From Seribacter sp963934295 (GTDB lineage Bacteria > Verrucomicrobiota > Verrucomicrobiia > Opitutales > Seribacteraceae), in assembly GCA_963934295.1 (NCBI GenBank), contig CAWVXY010000027.1, positions 1 through 38,571 on the forward strand: a stretch of 38,571 bases of DNA, given 5' to 3'. Shown here one piece after another: positions 1 to 7,989 of the stretch; position 1 is the stretch's first letter, and each line of letters starts with the position of its first letter. The notes under the pieces were generated by a model, which saw only the letters and a program-made list of their open reading frames with translations, was not told the origin of the DNA and searched no databases. The translations under genes were made by a program, and so were the position numbers.

Positions 1-1
1 A

Positions 2-55
2 GAAGATCACGAAATTATTAGTATTACTCGTCAATCATGTGCTCTTTTGTTCTAG
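2..55 (+). CDS. possible 3' tail of an upstream gene (partial)
   Basis: The first bases can be read in frame 2 as 17 codons ending at a TAG (53-55), giving a tail that begins EDHEIISITR. The charged, protein-like composition and the tight gene packing downstream make it plausible that this is the C-terminus of another gene of the polysaccharide locus. Frame 3 is also open to a TAA at 63-65 but gives a hydrophobic peptide, so the choice of frame is uncertain. No family can be assigned from so little sequence. Confidence 0.3.
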   Translation, partial: EDHEIISITRQSCALLF

Positions 56-81
56 GATACTGTAAAACCTTATTTTGTTAG

Positions 82-1038
82 TTGTCTAAAGTCTTAATAA
101 CGGGTGGTTTTGGTCTTATCGGTAGTAGACTTGCCTTACATTTATCCTCACTAGGGCATGAGGTTTTTATTTCAAGCAGATGTAATAGGAATATTCCTGA
201 GGTTCTTAAACTTTGTACTCATATTCTCGTAAATTGGGATGATACCCATAGCCTTTACAACGCTTGTCGAAATATGGATATTGTGGTTCATGCCGCAGGA
301 ATGAATGCAGGTGATTGTCATAAAAATCCTGATTCTGCATTGGAATTTAATGGAGTCACAACGGTGAAGTTAGTAGAGCAAGCAAGAAGAGTTGGCGTTA
401 AAAAGTTTATCTATCTTTCAACCGCACATGTTTATAGTAATAACCTATCAGGCGTTATTAACGAAAGTACTGCACTTCAAAATATTCATCCTTATGCGAC
501 ATCAAAAGTTGCAGGTGAAAGAGCAGTGATGGAAAATAGTGAAGAGTCTGATATGCACGGTATCATCATAAGGCTTTCGAATGCATTTGGTTCTCCTCTC
601 CATTCAAATGTAAATTGTTGGATGCTTTTTGTTAATGACTTATGTAGGCAATCAGTTGTAAGTCAGAAAATAGTAATTCGTAGTCCATCCAACACAGTCA
701 GAAACTTTATCACAATAACTGATGTTTGTGCAGGTTTAGAATTTATAATTTCAAGAGACTTTTCGACTAATTTACCAAATGTTTATAACATGGGAGATGA
801 ATCCAAAACTCTTATTGAGATGGCGTCTATTATTCAAGATATTTATTCTGAGCTCAAAAATTTTAATATACCTATCACAGAGTTGTCAGAAAAAGCAGAA
901 GTTAAACAGAACTTAGAATATAGATCTAATCTAATAGAAAGTGAAGGTTGGCATGCCACTTCCAATTTCAGTTCTGAGATTAGAGAACTGATTGAATTTT
1001 GTGAGATAAACTTTAGTAAAGGCATTCTTCATACTTAG
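82..1038 (+). CDS. NAD(P)-dependent extended SDR, nucleotide-sugar epimerase/dehydratase family
   Basis: Cytoplasmic Rossmann-fold enzyme of 318 residues, the usual size for extended short-chain dehydrogenases acting on NDP-sugars. The dinucleotide-binding motif TGGFGLIG is at residues 7-14, the active-site Ser/Thr region at about 113-114 (YLSTAHVYS), and the catalytic pair Y138/K142 in YATSK. The start is a TTG placed exactly before SKVLIT; no in-frame ATG lies closer to the Rossmann strand, and there is no Shine-Dalgarno sequence. It is nine bases upstream of a GT2 gene, so probably co-transcribed with it. The exact sugar substrate (epimerase, dehydratase or reductase) cannot be read from the sequence. 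Confidence 0.85.
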   Translation: MSKVLITGGFGLIGSRLALHLSSLGHEVFISSRCNRNIPEVLKLCTHILVNWDDTHSLYNACRNMDIVVHAAGMNAGDCHKNPDSALEFNGVTTVKLVEQARRVGVKKFIYLSTAHVYSNNLSGVINESTALQNIHPYATSKVAGERAVMENSEESDMHGIIIRLSNAFGSPLHSNVNCWMLFVNDLCRQSVVSQKIVIRSPSNTVRNFITITDVCAGLEFIISRDFSTNLPNVYNMGDESKTLIEMASIIQDIYSELKNFNIPITELSEKAEVKQNLEYRSNLIESEGWHATSNFSSEIRELIEFCEINFSKGILHT

Positions 1039-1047
1039 AATAATTAT

Positions 1048-1938
1048 ATGATAAGCGTAGTTGTTCCTTGTTATAATAGATCTAATCTAATTAAGAAGTG
1101 TATAGATTCCGTATTAAATCAGACATTTAAAGATTTTGAATTAATCATAATTGATAATGGTTCAACGGATGATACGAAAGCGGTGGTTCAAAGTTACATA
1201 GATAGGGACTCTAGAGTAAAGTATTTTTGGCAGGAGAATACAGGATCACCGGCGGGAAGCAGAAATTCAGGCATTCGGAATTCTTCTGGCGAATGGATAT
1301 CATTTTTGGATTCTGACGATCGATGGCTTGATAATAAACTTGAAGTAGTTTCTAAGGAAATAAAACATTCTACAGAGCAAACTATTGCCATTAGCCATTG
1401 GGAAAACCATTACATAGACAATATATTTTCAAAGGTTCTCTATCATGGATATTTAGGGAATGAAAATCTTTATAAAAAGCTTTTGTTCAAAGGAAATTGT
1501 TATTCAACATCTGCAATGACAGTAAAAAAGAGTGCTATTTTAGAAGTTGGACTCTTTAATGAAAGACGGAGCTATTTCGCAGTTGAAGACTATGATATGT
1601 GGCTTCGTTTATCTAATATAGGCAGAATTTCTAGTTTAAACCAGGCTCTTGGTGAATTTCATGTAAATAGTGATAATATGTCTGGTGACCCAGAACTGAT
1701 TAACGAAAATTTAAAACATGTTGTTTCCGATCATATTAGGCAGCTTTCAGTAAAAAATGAAAATCATGTTTTGAAAATGAACAGAGCAAGAATTGATTAT
1801 TACAAAGCTCGTACCTATCAGATGGAAGGAGAATTTAATAAGTCTCTTAAAGCGTTAACACCATCCATTTTAACTGATCCATGGAAAGTAAAAAAATGGA
1901 TTTGTTTCATATTTTGTATTCTAAGAATTACAAAATGA
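1048..1938 (+). CDS. GT2-family glycosyltransferase
   Basis: GT-A fold inverting glycosyltransferase of 296 residues that would add one sugar from an NDP-donor to a lipid-linked glycan at the inner face of the membrane. The N-terminus has the family opening VVPCYNR. The nucleotide-binding stretch IIIDNGSTDDT follows, and the metal-binding DxD lies in FLDSDDRW at about residues 87-93. The acceptor-side ED motif is in VEDYDMWLRL. The C-terminal end (WICFIFCILRI) is hydrophobic and may touch the membrane. The stop overlaps the next start codon as ATGA, so translation is likely coupled. Donor and acceptor are unknown. Confidence 0.88.
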   Translation: MISVVVPCYNRSNLIKKCIDSVLNQTFKDFELIIIDNGSTDDTKAVVQSYIDRDSRVKYFWQENTGSPAGSRNSGIRNSSGEWISFLDSDDRWLDNKLEVVSKEIKHSTEQTIAISHWENHYIDNIFSKVLYHGYLGNENLYKKLLFKGNCYSTSAMTVKKSAILEVGLFNERRSYFAVEDYDMWLRLSNIGRISSLNQALGEFHVNSDNMSGDPELINENLKHVVSDHIRQLSVKNENHVLKMNRARIDYYKARTYQMEGEFNKSLKALTPSILTDPWKVKKWICFIFCILRITK

Positions 1939-2966
1939 GGAAATCTCCCTTCCATCTTCAAGCAAAGGGCGAGATTGACCTTTGTAAATTGTTTCTAGGC
2001 TCAAACTTGTATCTTTTTTCTTACGCAAGACATGCATTCCGAGAATTACTTAGAGTTATGGCTCTGGGAAGCGGAGATATTATTTATATTCCTAGCTTTA
2101 TTTGCAGAGATATGCTTTCTCCAATAAACGATTGCGGTGCTCAAGTGGTCTTCTACGAAGTAGATTTAAAACTTAGGGCTAAACTTAACTTTTCAGTCAA
2201 AGCAAAATTAGTCTTAGCGGTTAATTACTTTGGTTTTGCCCAGGATTTAGATCCTTTTCATGAATATTGTAAAAACAATGAAGCTTTATTAGTTGAAGAT
2301 AATGCCCATGGATTATTTAGCAGAGATTCTAATGGGCAACTCCTAGGTAGTAGGGGAGACTTTGGACTTCTCAGTATCCGAAAAACAGTATTCTTGCCCA
2401 ACGGGGCTGCATTGCTCGTAAACGATACTGAGTTTAGGGAAGCGGATTTTCAGCAAGCTACCTTTAATCATACTAATGAAGATCTTTCGTATAAGAAAAA
2501 GAAACAAATGAAAAAATTTGTTAATCTGTTTGGTCTTTATTTTGGAGTCACAATACTTTTTCTACGAAGATTTTTACGCTGTTTGAAGACAGGTTCTTTA
2601 AATCCTTTACCTGACAAGGATAGCGAATGTATAATGCCGCTAAATACTGAAGTTACCCCACTAATAAAAGAGGGTTTACTTCCAATTAGTATAAATGAAG
2701 AAAGTCTTTTTCGAAGAAATAGCTATCTTCGCATTTTAAAATGGGCTGAAAATTTAAACATTTTCCCTATTTGGGAATTTTTAAATGACGAAACAGTCCC
2801 TTTTGTGTTTCCATTCTATGCAAGTGAAGAGGAGAGCAAAAAGTTTGAATCCTTCTTGCTTCGTCAGGGATTCTTTGTGTTACCGTGGCCAGACATTCCA
2901 AAGGCAGTTGCAGATTCATGCCCGATTCACTATAAACAGGTTAAAGTAGTACCATTTATATGGTAG
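1935..2966 (+). CDS. DegT/DnrJ/EryC1/StrS-like PLP-fold protein (sugar aminotransferase-like)
   Basis: Resembles the fold-type I PLP enzymes that aminate keto-sugars. An ATG at 1881 is possible, but I choose 1935 because it forms an ATGA overlap with the preceding stop; this gives 343 residues. Visible landmarks are PSFICRD (about residues 53-59), the cofactor-side acidic motif VEDNAHG (about 120-126) and GDFGLLSIRKTVFLPNGAA (about 141-159). In canonical members the Schiff-base lysine sits in SFxxTKN; here the only nearby lysine (about 150) is two residues earlier relative to the serine. The protein may therefore be a divergent subfamily or have an altered reaction. The next gene (FemAB-like) overlaps it by 7 bases, suggesting a functional pair. 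Confidence 0.7.
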   Translation: MRKSPFHLQAKGEIDLCKLFLGSNLYLFSYARHAFRELLRVMALGSGDIIYIPSFICRDMLSPINDCGAQVVFYEVDLKLRAKLNFSVKAKLVLAVNYFGFAQDLDPFHEYCKNNEALLVEDNAHGLFSRDSNGQLLGSRGDFGLLSIRKTVFLPNGAALLVNDTEFREADFQQATFNHTNEDLSYKKKKQMKKFVNLFGLYFGVTILFLRRFLRCLKTGSLNPLPDKDSECIMPLNTEVTPLIKEGLLPISINEESLFRRNSYLRILKWAENLNIFPIWEFLNDETVPFVFPFYASEEESKKFESFLLRQGFFVLPWPDIPKAVADSCPIHYKQVKVVPFIW

Positions 2967-3937
2967 ACATTAAGATTCAGGAAATAGTTAATGGTCTTGA
3001 TTGGGATAATTTGCTCAAGGAAGAGGGAAATGTATCACCTTATCAGCAGTGGGGGTGGAGGCATTATAAAGAAAAAGAAAATTGGCAGGTAAAATCATTA
3101 AGATTATCAAGTTCTAGGGGAATTTTATATGTGCAAATTCAATTTAAAATTAAATTTGGTGTTCTAATCGGATTCATTTCTGGATTACCCACCGGAGATA
3201 TCACATTATTAAAAGCCAAAATACTATCGGATTACCTTAGGGAAAATTTAAAAGTTTATCTAGTATATATTCGCACGAGTTTCATAGAGCCTTTTGATGA
3301 CTTAAATTCTCTTAAACTATACTGTGCAGGTTGGGGAAAATGTAAAAAAAAGATGAATAGTGACTATACAATATACATCGACTTGAATACAAAATTAGAT
3401 GATATCTTAAAAGGTTGCTCATCAAATTGGCGAAAAAACCTAAAGAAAGGTGTTCTTAAAAACGAAAATATAGAATTATTACCCTTATCGAAAATTAATC
3501 CGAAAATAATTTCGGACCAATTTTTATCTTTTAAGTCAATTAAAGATGTACAACTACCTTCTTTATCACAAATTGAGTTTTTAAAGAGTAGCCTTGGAGA
3601 AAAAATTATCGTAGCGATAGCAAAGAAAGAAGACGAAGTAATTGGTTTAAGAGCGTATTTATACTTTGGACATCGTGCACTAGATTTTTGGGCAACTTCA
3701 GATAGTCGAGGTAGAAAGCAGTATACATCTTTTGCATTACTGTGGAAACTTTTCGAGTATGCTAAATCTTTTGGTATTCAATTTTATGATATGTCTGGGA
3801 TAGACCCTGTAAAGGGACCCACGGTTTATAATTTTAAAAACGGTATGCGGTGTCCAATTAAAGAGAAGATAGGTGAGTGGGAGTATTGTTCGTTACCCAT
3901 ATCAAATTTAATCCTAAGTAATTTAACATCTCGGTAA
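2960..3937 (+). CDS. FemAB/GNAT-like acyltransferase
   Basis: 325-residue protein with the hallmarks of FemAB-type (double GNAT fold) enzymes, which transfer aminoacyl or acyl groups to amines. It opens with SPYQQWGWRHYK at about 26-37. It carries the central YIDL...SSNWRKNLKKG segment at about 139-163, where family members have a conserved basic patch. It ends with the typical YAKSFGIQFYDMSGIDP block at about 271-287. FemAB itself builds peptidoglycan bridges, but homologues in polysaccharide loci are thought to modify amino-sugars. The overlap with the upstream DegT-like gene fits an aminate-then-acylate pair. The ATG at 2960 overlaps the previous gene by 7 bases. Substrate unknown. Confidence 0.75.
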   Translation: MVDIKIQEIVNGLDWDNLLKEEGNVSPYQQWGWRHYKEKENWQVKSLRLSSSRGILYVQIQFKIKFGVLIGFISGLPTGDITLLKAKILSDYLRENLKVYLVYIRTSFIEPFDDLNSLKLYCAGWGKCKKKMNSDYTIYIDLNTKLDDILKGCSSNWRKNLKKGVLKNENIELLPLSKINPKIISDQFLSFKSIKDVQLPSLSQIEFLKSSLGEKIIVAIAKKEDEVIGLRAYLYFGHRALDFWATSDSRGRKQYTSFALLWKLFEYAKSFGIQFYDMSGIDPVKGPTVYNFKNGMRCPIKEKIGEWEYCSLPISNLILSNLTSR

Positions 3938-3944
3938 ACTTATA

Positions 3945-5033
3945 GTGGAAGTATTATTAATATTTATAAGTATATATTTTATAACTAAATTTAAGGATGT
4001 GCCATTTGTATTTTATGTTTTAATATTTAGGACTTTTTTTATGATATTAATACATATATTTTACCAGTTTACATATTCTGCTAGTGATGGACTTGACCCT
4101 GTCTATAATGATGAGTTCTTTTTTATGAGAATTGCTCGGTCAACTTATGATTATAAATTTGATATTAGTCATATATTCCTTCCTGAACACGGTTCATCAA
4201 TTTATTATGGATTTTTCTTGGGTTTATTTAATAATTTTTGTTTTAGTTTAGAATTATCAACTAGATTATTTAATAATATAACTTTTATTTTAATTATGTT
4301 AATAGTTAGGAGATATTGTAAATTAATTAATATTTGTAAGAAGTTCACAAAATATACTCAGTATTTTATTTTATTTTCTCCTTCCTTGATGTTTTTCTCA
4401 ACTAAAATTTTACGAGACATTCAAATATGCCTTTTGGTCACACTTTGTTTTTATTTTCTAGAATCTAGGAAATATTTATTATCCTTTCTATGGATGATAT
4501 TTTTAGGATTTCTAAGAAAGCATTTAGTTGCCTCATTAGCTTTTTCATTTATTTATAAATTTTTCCCTTTTAATTTTAGATATACTTTTACTTTTAGTTT
4601 TTTGATTTTTTGTTTATTATTTTTAACAAATATTCCATATTTAGATAGTTTGAAGTTTAATATATTTATGTATCCAACAATATATTTTATGCATTTATTA
4701 GGCCTAAATTTTTTAATTGCTGATGCTAGCATGTTTATTGTTTCATTTGAACGAGTAATAATTCAAAGAATTTTTGCTTTTGATACAGTAATACCGCAGA
4801 TAATACTCCTATATTACATTTTTAAAGGTTATAAGAATAAAAAATTATTGTTAACAACAAAACTTTATTTTGTATTAAATATTCCCTATTTATACCTTTA
4901 CCATCAGGAAGGTTATACGGCTGCCCGACAGACAATAATACCTTTTATTCCTATAATCCTTTTACAAATCTCTTATTATGCGAGTTGTAATTATCGTAAA
5001 TATTTCAAATTTTTAAAACTTTATAGTACTTAA
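3945..5033 (+). CDS. polytopic membrane protein, candidate O-antigen/polysaccharide polymerase (Wzy-like)
   Basis: 362 residues, very hydrophobic, with roughly ten predicted membrane spans by eye. It has a polar loop after the second span (SDGLDPVYNDEFFF) and a short conserved-looking segment PSLMFFSTKILRD before another span. That layout (low conservation, many helices, periplasmic polar loop, position inside a glycan locus) is what Wzy polymerases look like. A membrane glycosyltransferase of GT-C type is the main alternative. The start is GTG at 3945, seven bases after the previous stop. The gene is extremely AT-rich: a hand count of bases 4201-4260 gives 10 G+C of 60, much lower than the housekeeping genes, as expected for horizontally exchanged wzy genes. 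Confidence 0.6.
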   Translation: MEVLLIFISIYFITKFKDVPFVFYVLIFRTFFMILIHIFYQFTYSASDGLDPVYNDEFFFMRIARSTYDYKFDISHIFLPEHGSSIYYGFFLGLFNNFCFSLELSTRLFNNITFILIMLIVRRYCKLINICKKFTKYTQYFILFSPSLMFFSTKILRDIQICLLVTLCFYFLESRKYLLSFLWMIFLGFLRKHLVASLAFSFIYKFFPFNFRYTFTFSFLIFCLLFLTNIPYLDSLKFNIFMYPTIYFMHLLGLNFLIADASMFIVSFERVIIQRIFAFDTVIPQIILLYYIFKGYKNKKLLLTTKLYFVLNIPYLYLYHQEGYTAARQTIIPFIPIILLQISYYASCNYRKYFKFLKLYST

Positions 5034-5038
5034 ATTTT

Positions 5039-5800
5039 ATGTTTCCAAAGTCTCCTGCTCGTAAGATAATATCTAATATTTTTGCATATTTTAGGAATTC
5101 AATATGTTTTGGTCACAGATCTCTAATTTATCATTCAATTGGTTCAAATGTTTTAGGCGACCCAACTGGTTTAAACTCCCTAAGTAAGGAATTATTTGTT
5201 GAGCACATTCAATTTCTCAAGGATTTCAAAATTGTAAATTCTTGTTCTTCTAATTTAAATTATAATGAACTTAATATTTCTTTAACTTTTGATGATGGAT
5301 ATACTGATAATTTGGTCTATGTTGCTCCCATCCTTGTTGAAAATGAAATTCCTTTCACCGTTTTTATAACTACTGACTATATAGAGAATGAAAAAAATTG
5401 TATGAGTAAACATCAATTAACTGAGTTATCGAAATTAAGTGGTGTTACGATAGGATCTCATACAAAAAGTCATCCTCATCTTACAAAACTAAATCATAAT
5501 GATTTAGAAATTGAACTACTTTACAGCAAGCACTTCATTGAAGATTTAATAGGTATTAAAGTATGTTCAATAGCTTATCCTTACGGTGATGTTAATCAAC
5601 GGGTGGCAACTGAGGTAGAAAGATTGGGATATCAGTATGGGTTCTGTAGTCATTTCGACACCAATACAATTAACAGAAACAAATTCTTTATAAATAGATG
5701 CTTCATTCATAAGAATGATGGCAGAAAAATTCTTAAACAAAAAATAGTAGGAGATTGGGATTGGTATAAGTATCGGAAGACAGACCCATATCTAAGATAG
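5039..5800 (+). CDS. polysaccharide deacetylase (carbohydrate esterase family 4, NodB homology)
   Basis: 253 residues with the CE4 motifs in order. LTFDDGYTDN is at about 82-91, with the catalytic base and metal aspartates D85/D86. The metal-binding HTKSH is at 141-145 within SHTKSHPHL, and a YPYGD motif lies further on, corresponding to the RxPYG strand. These enzymes remove N-acetyl groups from hexosamines using a divalent metal. No signal peptide is obvious; the N-terminus (RKIISNIFAYF) is amphipathic, so it may act on cytoplasmic or membrane-bound intermediates. It starts 5 bases after the Wzy-like gene and 2 bases before a GT2 gene, so it belongs to the same operon. Confidence 0.88.
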   Translation: MFPKSPARKIISNIFAYFRNSICFGHRSLIYHSIGSNVLGDPTGLNSLSKELFVEHIQFLKDFKIVNSCSSNLNYNELNISLTFDDGYTDNLVYVAPILVENEIPFTVFITTDYIENEKNCMSKHQLTELSKLSGVTIGSHTKSHPHLTKLNHNDLEIELLYSKHFIEDLIGIKVCSIAYPYGDVNQRVATEVERLGYQYGFCSHFDTNTINRNKFFINRCFIHKNDGRKILKQKIVGDWDWYKYRKTDPYLR

Positions 5801-5802
5801 CA

Positions 5803-6762
5803 ATGGAACTTTCAGTTTGCGTAATTATTCCTTGTTATAAGGATTCTAAAACTCTTAAGAGAGCCATACAGTCAGTCATAAATCAAACTACAGCAGTAGA
5901 TGAGATTATTGTTGTTAATGATTGTTCTCCTGAAACAGATGCTATTGATAATATAGTATCATCTTATCCTTCGATAATTTATATTAAGAACAACTTCAAT
6001 GTAGGTTTAGCTAGATCGAGGAATATCGGTGTTAATAAATCAAGTACTGAACTTATATCATTTTTAGACGCAGATGATGAGTTGCATCCACAAAAAATTG
6101 AACTTCAAATTAGTGTTTACAAACCTAGCTACGCCATAACTTGCTCTTTCGGTAGAAAAAATAATTTTTCAAGTAATAAATTTTATAAATCATTAAAAAT
6201 TAAATACCACGAGAATAAGAAAAAAATATTAGTTAGAAATACTCTTAATGGTGCTGGAATTCTTGTTTCCAAAAAGAAATTATTATTAGTTGGTGGTTAT
6301 GATGAGAACCTTAGATCTTGTGAAGATTGGGATTTATGGATTAGATTAATCGACGATGGTTTGAAGATAATAAAAATACAATTACCACTTTACTTGTATA
6401 ATGATAATCCTAATTCGCTATCTAACGATCAATATAATATCTCATATTATGAAACTAAATGTATCGAAAAACATACTGCAGGTAGTATTAAAAGCTTCTT
6501 ATTTAATCAATTTTTATGGTTTATTGTAATTCTTAAACAAATTTATAGGTCAGCTATTTTGACCAAAAAAATTGATACAACTTTAAATCATAAAACAAAA
6601 GATAGGAAATTGGATAACTTAATAAGCGAGAATATTAACATAAGGATAAAAGTTCTCATTTTGAAATTAACTCTTAAAATAATATTTACACTGAAGGATT
6701 TCAAATCCTGTTATTATTCATTGCGATTTCTAAAAATTTCATCTTCTAAAATTCTTAACTAA
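5803..6762 (+). CDS. GT2-family glycosyltransferase
   Basis: 319-residue GT-A fold enzyme. The N-terminal strand VIIPCYKDS, the segment IIVVNDCSPETDAIDN, the DxD motif in SFLDADDEL at about residues 84-92 and the acceptor-loop motif CEDWDLWIRL all match family 2. The C-terminal third is lysine-rich with hydrophobic stretches (FLFNQFLWFIVILKQIY) that may anchor it to the membrane. The gene is AT-rich like its upstream neighbours and sits 2 bases downstream of the deacetylase. It is clearly distinct from the GT2 at 1048-1938, so it probably makes a different linkage. Donor sugar unknown. Confidence 0.87.
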   Translation: MELSVCVIIPCYKDSKTLKRAIQSVINQTTAVDEIIVVNDCSPETDAIDNIVSSYPSIIYIKNNFNVGLARSRNIGVNKSSTELISFLDADDELHPQKIELQISVYKPSYAITCSFGRKNNFSSNKFYKSLKIKYHENKKKILVRNTLNGAGILVSKKKLLLVGGYDENLRSCEDWDLWIRLIDDGLKIIKIQLPLYLYNDNPNSLSNDQYNISYYETKCIEKHTAGSIKSFLFNQFLWFIVILKQIYRSAILTKKIDTTLNHKTKDRKLDNLISENINIRIKVLILKLTLKIIFTLKDFKSCYYSLRFLKISSSKILN

Positions 6763-6798
6763 GATATTCGTCCTATTAAAATTTTTTTATAATTTCAT

Positions 6799-7974
6799 AT
6801 GTCTTTATTAAAACCTAAATTACTAATGGTGTCTCATACTCCTCTGGTTGCACATTTCTTTTTACGACCTCATATTGAGCAACTTTCCCGTAATTTTGAT
6901 GTTTGTTTAGCTCAAAATATTGATATTGATACTTATTGTCCCAATGTAAATGACATTTGTAATGTTGAAAATATTTGTATCCAAAGGCGATTTGGGTTCA
7001 TTTCTGATTTTTTTGCACTTTTTCAATTAATTTCCTTAGTATTTAGATTAAAACCAACTATTGTTATATCTGTGGCACCAAAACCTGGTTTGCTTGGAAT
7101 GATGATTTCTGCCTTCATGGGTGTAAACATTAGACTCCACATATTTCAAGGAGAAGTTTGGCCCAATCGTAATGGTATCTCGAGATTAATATTAAAATCC
7201 TGCGACGGATTTATTATTAAGTTAGCAACTCACTTACTTTGCGTTTCCCCCTCAGAGAAAATATTGCTTCAAGATAATTTCTCCATTGAAAAAAATAAAC
7301 TTAGAGTTCTTGGCAGTGGTACTATATGTGGAGTAAAGTCTAATTTTTTTACATGCGACAGAGATCTTTCACTTTCAGATAAATATCATAACAGTTTGAA
7401 AGCAGACTCAAAGGTTTGTATTTATTTAGGTAGGGTTTGTGAGGAAAAGGGTATAAGGGATTTAATAAATGCCTTTTCTCAAATCGATCATAATTGTAGA
7501 GATGTTCAATTAATACTTGTTGGTCCCGAAGAAGACTTTTCCGTACAGGACGAAATAGCAAAACTACCTGGGCATATTAAAGATAAGATTTTGCATTTTG
7601 GTTTTACAAAAGAACCTTATAAATTACTAGCTTTTGCAGATTTTATTTGTCTGCCAAGCTACAGAGAAGGATATCCTGTTTCAATATTAGAAGCAGCAGC
7701 GATGGGTGTACCTGCAGTTGGTTCAAGAGTTGTGGGCATTTGTGATGCAATTATCGAAAATGAAACAGGTTTGCTTTTTAACCCGCGAAATATTAAAGAC
7801 TTGTCTAATTTATTATGTATTATGTTTGATGACGACACTTTAAGAAAGCAATTTGGAAAAAACGCTAAAAGTCGAGTAATTAAAAATTTCAAACAAAAAA
7901 AAGTTGTTTCACTTTATTCAGAATACATTGAAAGTTTATGTACAAACTATTATGGTTCTCATCAAATAATATGA
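6799..7974 (+). CDS. GT4-family glycosyltransferase
   Basis: 391-residue GT-B fold retaining glycosyltransferase. The N-terminal domain holds MVSHTPLVAHFFLRPHIEQL and the acceptor-side KPGLLGMMISAFMGV. The C-terminal donor domain shows YLGRVCEEKGIRDLINAF (about 209-226), LILVGPEED and the EX7E motif with E290 and E298 in REGYPVSILEAAAMGVPAV. This arrangement resembles the PglA/WbuB-like enzymes that act on undecaprenyl-linked sugars. It is followed after 15 bases by the nucleotide-sugar dehydrogenase gene. The donor could be a UDP-HexNAc derivative, but this is inference from neighbours only. Confidence 0.88.
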   Translation: MSLLKPKLLMVSHTPLVAHFFLRPHIEQLSRNFDVCLAQNIDIDTYCPNVNDICNVENICIQRRFGFISDFFALFQLISLVFRLKPTIVISVAPKPGLLGMMISAFMGVNIRLHIFQGEVWPNRNGISRLILKSCDGFIIKLATHLLCVSPSEKILLQDNFSIEKNKLRVLGSGTICGVKSNFFTCDRDLSLSDKYHNSLKADSKVCIYLGRVCEEKGIRDLINAFSQIDHNCRDVQLILVGPEEDFSVQDEIAKLPGHIKDKILHFGFTKEPYKLLAFADFICLPSYREGYPVSILEAAAMGVPAVGSRVVGICDAIIENETGLLFNPRNIKDLSNLLCIMFDDDTLRKQFGKNAKSRVIKNFKQKKVVSLYSEYIESLCTNYYGSHQII

Positions 7975-7989
7975 AACTTATGTAGGCAC

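Noticed and set aside
1881..1934. Upstream ATG for the DegT-like gene
   Set aside because: It would overlap the GT2 gene by 58 bases, and residues 1-18 add no recognisable feature; the ATGA start at 1935 is more typical.
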